From: a virus
DNA: 33,716 nt
Virus record (IMG/VR): IMGVR_UViG_3300011113_000285
Location: 1-33,716 of that record
Reading direction: 5' to 3' (one strand)
The translations under genes and the position numbers were made by a program. Below the pieces are notes generated by a model, which worked only from the letters and a program-made list of their open reading frames with translations, did not search any database and was not told where the DNA came from. Positions within the stretch are counted from its first letter, which is position 1; every line of letters begins with the position of its first letter. Positions 29,502 to 33,716 of the stretch are shown here, piece by piece.

Positions 29502-29804
29502 ATGCCCGATACGATCACCGTCACGGTCACGGAGACGAACGCAACCATCGACGTTTCCCCGGTGGACATCTCGGTCTACGTCAGCGGATCGCAGGGCGCG
29601 TTCACGCCGCTGAATCCCAATCCTGCCGGATCGTTCGTTGCTGCATCTCTCACGGTCGATGCGTATGGGCGCGTCACGACCGCCAGCAACACACCCGACA
29701 TCGCGAGCGAGATCACGCAGCAGCAGATATTGCAGCAGGTGAACGATCTGCTTGCGGATTTCGGCAACATCGGCATCATCGGCGGTTTGACGTGGGGTAA
29801 CTGA
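29502..29804 (+). CDS. Small fibre-like protein
   Basis: 100 aa, ATG at 29502 after GGAG. N-terminal Thr/Val-rich strands (TITVTVTETNATIDVSPVDI). It then has SLTVDAYGRVTTASNT, a typical tail-fibre repeat unit, and a helical end that may trimerise (ITQQQILQQVNDLLADFG). It overlaps the next gene by TGATG. A short fibre or fibre-head piece is likely. Confidence 0.7.
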   Translation: MPDTITVTVTETNATIDVSPVDISVYVSGSQGAFTPLNPNPAGSFVAASLTVDAYGRVTTASNTPDIASEITQQQILQQVNDLLADFGNIGIIGGLTWGN

Positions 29805-30856
29805 TGCTCATTCCGTATCAGTATGTACCTGCGTTGCATGATCTCTGGCTCTACGAGGATCACGTCGTCTCATGGACGTTCCCGTCTCCCTCGTCCATGA
29901 CGCTCAAGCGCCCATATGCGTGGAATCCCGGATCCGCGTTGTATCCCTATCGCAAGAGCATCCAAGCGATGCCTGCGACCTATCGCATTCTGACCAGTTT
30001 CTCAGGCGCATATCAGTACGGGGTCAATCTGGAAAGCAACCCGGTCAACAAGCCCGTGTTCTGGAACTCCTACTGTCCTTGGAAGGGATTTTTCTTCAGT
30101 CCGACATTGGGAGCGCATTGCGAACATTGGCAGACGTCCAGCCAGTACCGCGATCTGAGCAAGAACTTTGGCAATCAGTATGCTGAGGGAAGTTTTTTTG
30201 AAGCATCGATGCTCATTCGGCATATTTCGCACGACAACGTGATTTATGACCTCGACATGAACGCGATGATATGGCCCTACAGAGTTACATCGCCAGCGTT
30301 TGGCAGCACGTATGCATTCGGCAGTACAAACCAAGCGGACATTGCCATCGTAGAGTATCCGGCGGGAATCTCGGTTCCTCCGTTGACGCTGGCTGACACG
30401 CGCACGGTTCCGTATGGAACGAAATGTTGGATGGTTGACAGCAACTTCAAGGTCGTGGAGTTGCTGTACGACGGATGTTATTTCCCTTCCGCCGCATTTC
30501 CCGGATCGTATTCCGTGCGAACCTCGTCGGTAGAGCAGGTTCAACTGTTTCAGCACGATTCCGGCAGCATGGCGTTTGTCGAACTTGCTCCACCGACCAG
30601 CGCGGAGGCCGGGGACGGCGTACTAGGGGTGATCGGCGTATCGGTTGAAAGCGGAGTCGATTTGGTCTCTGGATATCCAACCATGATTGCTTTGATACCT
30701 CCAGAGAATCACGCTACAGAGCCAGCGGTGCTGTATCAGCAATCGCTCGGGAACGTGTTTCCTGCCGCTATACCGATCTCCCGACAAACCACGCGATCTC
30801 TCGCAACGGAAACAGTTGCTCTTCAGATTTCAAACCTGCTAACGCAGATTGGATGA
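29804..30856 (+). CDS. Hypothetical tail/fibre protein (350 aa)
   Basis: ATG at 29804 within the previous stop. Very aromatic (PYQYVPALHDLWLYEDHVVSWTF in parts; many Trp, Tyr, Phe), beta-type, without helical repeats. Codon use looks a little more AT-rich than the capsid genes. The position among fibre genes and the aromatic surface suggest receptor or glycan binding. No family recognised. Confidence 0.72.
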   Translation: MLIPYQYVPALHDLWLYEDHVVSWTFPSPSSMTLKRPYAWNPGSALYPYRKSIQAMPATYRILTSFSGAYQYGVNLESNPVNKPVFWNSYCPWKGFFFSPTLGAHCEHWQTSSQYRDLSKNFGNQYAEGSFFEASMLIRHISHDNVIYDLDMNAMIWPYRVTSPAFGSTYAFGSTNQADIAIVEYPAGISVPPLTLADTRTVPYGTKCWMVDSNFKVVELLYDGCYFPSAAFPGSYSVRTSSVEQVQLFQHDSGSMAFVELAPPTSAEAGDGVLGVIGVSVESGVDLVSGYPTMIALIPPENHATEPAVLYQQSLGNVFPAAIPISRQTTRSLATETVALQISNLLTQIG

Positions 30857-30859
30857 CCT

Positions 30860-32185
30860 ATGGCAATGCAGGGTTCTATAGTTCCGCGTCAGTATTACAA
30901 CACGGCCACGGCGAGTCCATATCCGACCAATGTCCTTCCGGGGTTGCAGGGAGAGGTTGGAGAGTTGTTAACCTGCTCGGCCACGGGTAGAACATGGATG
31001 ATTTCGGATCTCAGTCCGGTATGGATACCGCTGGCGCTGCAATATCAGACGACGAGCGCGGGAGCAGGAACGACGACCGCCAACATTCGGCGTGTGAACA
31101 GCGGTGCGGCAGGAAACGAGGTCGCAGGATTTGAGCACACGGGCGCGGTGCAGTTGACCGATCTTCCGTCTGCGCCAATGCTTGGAACAAACGCGAACGG
31201 TCGCGTCGTTTCGGTATCCACCGCTCCCGCAGCAAGCACTTCAGACTCCGTTCGGATTCTTGCTCGGAACAACACCGGAGCGCCAATCACCAAAGGCGCA
31301 GCGGTGCGGATTTCCGGTGCGCTAGGCCAGAACCCGACGATTGCGCTGGCTCAGGCAAATACATATGCGACGACCGATGCAATCGGCCTAGCCGCTGCGA
31401 CGATTGCGAACAACGCTACTGGATACGTCATCATCGCCGGGACGCTGACCGATCTGGATACGCAGGCGTTTACCGATGGCGCGGCCCTGTATCTGAGCGC
31501 GACCACTCCCGGCGGTCTGACCGCCACCGAACCCGTCAAGCCCAACTGGCAGATGCAGATTGGAACGGTCGAACACGCGCACCCGACGCAGGGGAAAATC
31601 CTAGTTCACACCAATCTGGAGTCCACCAAAACCGAATACATCGCGGACATGACAAGCGCAGGTCAGACGCTTGCCACCCTGCCGCCGCTCAATGAAGGCA
31701 CGGTGCTAGGGCGAAAGAGCAGTTTTGGTGCTGGGAATCCAGAGGAGATTGCCGTCGGATACGGAATGTTCGCGCTCGGAAACCTCAGCGTCAACTTGAC
31801 AACCGCGCAGACCAAACTTGCTGCAAACGTCAGTATGTTGAATGCGAATCAATGGTACGACGGCCCGACCGTTTCCTTGGCCGCAGGAACATGGTTTGTC
31901 ACGACGACCCTGACGCTCAGAAAGCAAAATATCACCAACGTATTCAATCTGGCGATCCGGTTGTCTGACAACACGACGCACTACGCCTCTGCCGGACAGT
32001 CGTGGATCACGCAGGTATCCACGAATCTAAACATGGCGACGGCAGCGATCATCACGCTGGGAGCCACGACCACGATCCGCGCCCAAGCGAACTCCGCGCT
32101 TGCAAACTGCACCATCCTGTCCGCTACCGATCAGGCTAGCAGCGGAGCAAACGCGAGCATCATCTCGGCCATTCGCATTGCCTGA
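30860..32185 (+). CDS. Tail fibre / structural protein (441 aa)
   Basis: ATG at 30860, three bases after the previous stop. The central region GAPITKGAAVRISGALGQNP, ATNATGYVIIAGTLTDLDTQ (as seen near residues 170-200) and FTDGAALYLSATTPGGLTA, then IGTVEHAHPTQGKILVHTN, is the classic phage fibre block that resembles capsid decoration beta domains. The C-terminal 130 residues look like a jelly-roll tip (WYDGPTVSLAAGTWFVTTTL, IRLSDNTTHYASAGQSW). It is probably the main fibre or receptor-binding tip. Confidence 0.78.
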   Translation: MAMQGSIVPRQYYNTATASPYPTNVLPGLQGEVGELLTCSATGRTWMISDLSPVWIPLALQYQTTSAGAGTTTANIRRVNSGAAGNEVAGFEHTGAVQLTDLPSAPMLGTNANGRVVSVSTAPAASTSDSVRILARNNTGAPITKGAAVRISGALGQNPTIALAQANTYATTDAIGLAAATIANNATGYVIIAGTLTDLDTQAFTDGAALYLSATTPGGLTATEPVKPNWQMQIGTVEHAHPTQGKILVHTNLESTKTEYIADMTSAGQTLATLPPLNEGTVLGRKSSFGAGNPEEIAVGYGMFALGNLSVNLTTAQTKLAANVSMLNANQWYDGPTVSLAAGTWFVTTTLTLRKQNITNVFNLAIRLSDNTTHYASAGQSWITQVSTNLNMATAAIITLGATTTIRAQANSALANCTILSATDQASSGANASIISAIRIA

Positions 32186-32205
32186 CTCGCGCAGGTAGGT
32201 ATCAT
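32178..32205 (+). promoter_or_regulatory. Possible lysis-cassette promoter
   Basis: TTGCCT (32178-32183), 16-bp spacer and TATCAT (32200-32205), overlapping the fibre gene's stop and 40 bp before the next start. Related to, but weaker than, the TTGCAC family. No ACGTY hairpin follows; instead GGTAGG and CCTACC arms flank 32194-32230. Confidence 0.4.
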
Positions 32206-32244
32206 CCCACTAGGAATACACCCCTACCGATCACAGGTACCACC

Positions 32245-32514
32245 ATGAGCGATCAATCCCGCAGCGTGCAGCAACTCATCGCTACATGGGCTTCCTTCGT
32301 AGCCCTTTGCTCCGGCATCGCCATCGCGCTGATTCAGATGGGTCGCCGTGACGCGCAACTGACCCAGACCGTTGAGGAGGTTCGCGAGATCGGCAGCATC
32401 GTGGCTGAACTTGCTAAGACGCAGGTTGCGCTTACACTTACCGACGCGCAGATGGCCGAACGTCTTCGCGATTTGACCGAACGCTTGAATCACCTTGAAA
32501 GGAACCGACCATGA
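32245..32514 (+). CDS. Membrane-anchored coiled-coil protein, lysis region
   Basis: 89 aa. One transmembrane helix at about residues 11-31 (IATWASFVALCSGIAIALIQ), then a long amphipathic helix (QTVEEVREIGSIVAELAKTQ, MAERLRDLTERLNHLERN). This layout fits an XhlA-like holin accessory protein or an inner-membrane spanin. It sits immediately before the two-span holin candidate with an ATGA overlap. Confidence 0.65.
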   Translation: MSDQSRSVQQLIATWASFVALCSGIAIALIQMGRRDAQLTQTVEEVREIGSIVAELAKTQVALTLTDAQMAERLRDLTERLNHLERNRP

Positions 32515-32711
32515 AGGCGAGTTGGCGAACGACGACGGCGGGGATCGGCGCGATTCTGGTGGCGGTTGGATCGGCAATCGTGGCGCATTTCGATTCCGAC
32601 CCCACGACCGTTTCCGATTGGGGTGCGGTCGTCGCAGCGATCATCGCAGGCGTTGGCCTGATGCTGGCGCGGGACGACAAGGTTAGCAGCGAATCTGCTG
32701 GAGCCAAGTAA
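32511..32711 (+). CDS. Holin-like protein, two membrane segments
   Basis: 66 aa, ATG at 32511 overlapping the previous stop and following GAAAGGAACCGACC, a ribosome-site context nearly identical to leader E. Two hydrophobic helices (about 9-26, TAGIGAILVAVGSAIVAH; about 36-53, WGAVVAAIIAGVGLMLAR) with a short acidic turn (DSDPTTVSD). A small class II holin would form the lesions that let the lysin through. A common phage family of this shape is usually annotated as holin. Confidence 0.7.
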   Translation: MKASWRTTTAGIGAILVAVGSAIVAHFDSDPTTVSDWGAVVAAIIAGVGLMLARDDKVSSESAGAK

Positions 32712-32715
32712 TGCC

Positions 32716-32973
32716 ATGTTCGACCGCATCGTCGCGCAGATCGCGCTCGCTCTCATCTCGTACCTCGACCGCCGCATTGAACGCGGCCACATCGCGGTCG
32801 AGAGCGATTCTGACGATGCTCGGCTTCGTCGCGCTGGTGCTCGCGTGCGCGAGTGGATGCGGCAGGACGGTGCTGGTAAAGCAGGGAAGCCCCCTGCGGA
32901 TCGGCCCGGATGCCCATGCTCGCGTGTATGCGCGTGTGAACGGCGAATGGAGTTTGAGCGCGAATCGGGTTGA
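32716..32973 (+). CDS. Small amphipathic lysis-region protein, overlaps lipoprotein gene
   Basis: 85 aa, ATG at 32716, two bases after an ATG in another frame (32711). MFDRIVAQIALALISYLDRR, then RLRRAGARVREWMRQ, has the look of small phage proteins from the lysis region: a weak N-terminal membrane-associated helix and basic helices. The last 40 residues (Gly/Pro/Cys-rich) overlap the spanin-like lipoprotein and may not be conserved. It might be the inner partner of an Rz/Rz1-like pair. Confidence is limited because two frames compete here. Confidence 0.55.
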   Translation: MFDRIVAQIALALISYLDRRIERGHIAVESDSDDARLRRAGARVREWMRQDGAGKAGKPPADRPGCPCSRVCACERRMEFERESG

Positions 32974-33025
32974 AATCCCGGAGGGCTGGTATCTCGTACC
33001 GCCCGACTACGTTGACGCGGAGTGA
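32816..33025 (+). CDS. Spanin-like lipoprotein (o-spanin candidate)
   Basis: 69 aa from the ATG at 32816; the frame is open back to an ATG at 32711 (104 aa), but only the later start gives a normal signal peptide. MLGFVALVLACASGCGRT has a hydrophobic core and a lipobox ending ASGC, so Cys would be lipidated in the outer membrane. The mature part (VKQGSPLRIGPDAHARVYAR, EIPEGWYLVPPDYVDAE) is common in phage small lipoproteins of the lysis region. It is embedded out of frame in the gene at 32716, the classic Rz/Rz1 nesting. It suggests a Gram-negative host. Confidence 0.65.
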   Translation: MLGFVALVLACASGCGRTVLVKQGSPLRIGPDAHARVYARVNGEWSLSANRVEIPEGWYLVPPDYVDAE

Positions 33026-33282
33026 TGGTGGCAAAGGCACGCAATCGAATCGTTCCGATGCTCGACCGTCCCGGCGAGATGAACGTCCGGTGGCTTTCCA
33101 CGCAGCAGATCGCCACTCGTCTCGGTGTCGCGGTTCGCACGGTCACGAAGTGGATCGACAACGGAAAACTGCAAGGGATCCGACTGCCGGGCAGCAGATA
33201 TCGCCGGGTGCATCCCGACGTGCTTGCGGAGTTTGAGCGGCACTACGGATTCGACCGTGCGAGAGGAGTGCGCGAGGGATGA
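33025..33282 (+). CDS. Excisionase/MerR-like HTH protein in the late operon
   Basis: 85 aa, ATG at 33025 within the previous stop (TGATG); the GTG at 33022 is the alternative. Residues 24-60 (LSTQQIATRLGVAVRTVTKW, IDNGKLQGIRLPGSRYRR) match the winged helix of the excisionase/MerR family (HTH_17), with the wing at LPGSRYRR. A DNA-binding regulator between lysis genes and the cysteine-rich gene is unusual. No integrase is encoded, so it is probably not an excisionase; a late-gene regulator is more likely. Confidence 0.82.
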   Translation: MVAKARNRIVPMLDRPGEMNVRWLSTQQIATRLGVAVRTVTKWIDNGKLQGIRLPGSRYRRVHPDVLAEFERHYGFDRARGVREG

Positions 33283-33716
33283 GTGCCACCACGGTCGTCG
33301 CCTGCTGCTGCGGGATTTCGGAACGCTACTATGCGTTGAAATGTCCTGAACTGTTTGTCCCGTGCTGCAACCACAACAACTGCGAGGGTGCGCCGGATCG
33401 CATCGACCTTTGTACTCCGTATATGCAGGCCATCGGTATTCCGGTTCCACCGGATCCGACCGTCTGCTACGTCCTCGCGTACGACTGCTGTTTGTATGTG
33501 CTGACAGGCACGGATGTTGGTCCGTGTCCGAACCCAGCGTCTCCGTGGCCGACGAACGTAGGAACGCTAGTCGCTACGTTCCCGAAGGGGAACGAGCCAT
33601 GCTGCCGTCCGCTCGGCCTAGGCACCCAGCAACTGCCGCCTGGAACGATGGGCGAAGTGACGATCATCGGCTGCGGCCCTCTTGTGCAGAACCCGGATCC
33701 GATTGAGGCTCCATGC
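33279..33716 (+). CDS. Cysteine-rich late protein, 5' part (continues at base 1)
   Basis: The ATG at 33279 overlaps the stop of the HTH gene before it (ATGA). The frame stays open to the window end and continues in the same frame at base 1, because base 1 equals base 33564. Joined, the protein is 642 aa. The N-terminal 123 residues hold 14 cysteines, in groups such as ACCCG, PCCNHNNC, DCC and PCC. I see no clear signal peptide or membrane segment. Its position as the next-to-last gene of the late operon, after the lysis genes, suggests a virion surface or adhesion protein, but no family is recognised. Such clustered CC and CxxC pairs suggest disulfides or metal binding. Confidence 0.85.
   Translation, partial: MSATTVVACCCGISERYYALKCPELFVPCCNHNNCEGAPDRIDLCTPYMQAIGIPVPPDPTVCYVLAYDCCLYVLTGTDVGPCPNPASPWPTNVGTLVATFPKGNEPCCRPLGLGTQQLPPGTMGEVTIIGCGPLVQNPDPIEAPC
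33564..33716. repeat. Terminal overlap, right copy
   Basis: Right-hand copy of the 153-bp overlap also found at 1-153. This copy is probably the correct one: it preserves Phe and Leu codons that the left copy turns into Cys and Arg through G-for-T changes. True direct terminal repeats of a phage are usually identical, so an assembly overlap of a circular map is the simpler reading. Confidence 0.93.

Overview
The window is the complete genome of a tailed phage, presented as a linearised circle. Bases 1-153 repeat at 33564-33716 with four single-base differences, so the unique circle is 33,563 bp and one gene (33279 to end, then 1-1644) crosses the junction. The genome is GC-rich, tightly packed (many ATGA/GTGA/TGATG stop-start overlaps) and uses strong Shine-Dalgarno sites. 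A two-membrane-segment holin-like gene and a lipobox spanin-like gene suggest a Gram-negative host; the host genus cannot be told from the sequence. I see no integrase, no DNA polymerase or helicase, no tRNA and no recognisable endolysin.

Layout. (1) 33279-1644 and 1641-2120: the end of the late operon, a very cysteine-rich 642-aa protein and a small protein with a GLGDV...CGGC...RRR motif, closed by a terminator. (2) 2181-3150: a three-gene minus-strand operon with its own terminator and promoter. (3) 3198-3720: about 520 bp without genes, crowded with perfect hairpins and ending in a minus-strand terminator; a candidate structured RNA. (4) 3753-10741: plus-strand early and DNA-metabolism genes in several transcription units, including a CsrA-like RNA-binding protein, a PP-loop PAPS-reductase-like protein, a small HTH protein, RusA resolvase, ERF annealing protein and a Gp157-like protein. 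(5) 10754-24008: packaging and head genes (small and large terminase, a 988-aa modular repeat protein, DUF935 portal, Mu F-like protein, protease/scaffold, decoration protein, major capsid), then connectors, tail tube and a tail chaperone pair joined by a -1 frameshift. (6) 24001-32185: tail, baseplate and fibre genes. (7) 32245-33282: holin and spanin candidates plus an excisionase-like HTH protein, leading back to the cysteine-rich gene.

The most interesting system is regulatory. Five transcription units (one minus, four plus) share a module: a TTGCAC -35, a 16-17 bp spacer and a -10 element, then a hairpin with a variable stem but (in four of five) an ACGTT/ACGTC loop starting about where transcription should begin, then a GGA (the Shine-Dalgarno or a site next to it) that can sit in the loop of a second small hairpin. 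That second feature is the layout bound by CsrA-family proteins, and the phage encodes a CsrA-like protein (5443-5640) inside one of these operons. The hairpin-rich gap at 3198-3720 could be an associated RNA.

The second striking element is the 988-aa protein between the large terminase and the head genes. It is a string of roughly ten small unrelated domains separated by near-identical S-R-P-G-A-K-A-x-[MF] linkers (older-looking variants read A-R-K-A-T-M). This looks like a modular polyprotein or cargo chain that may be cut or shuffled at the linkers.
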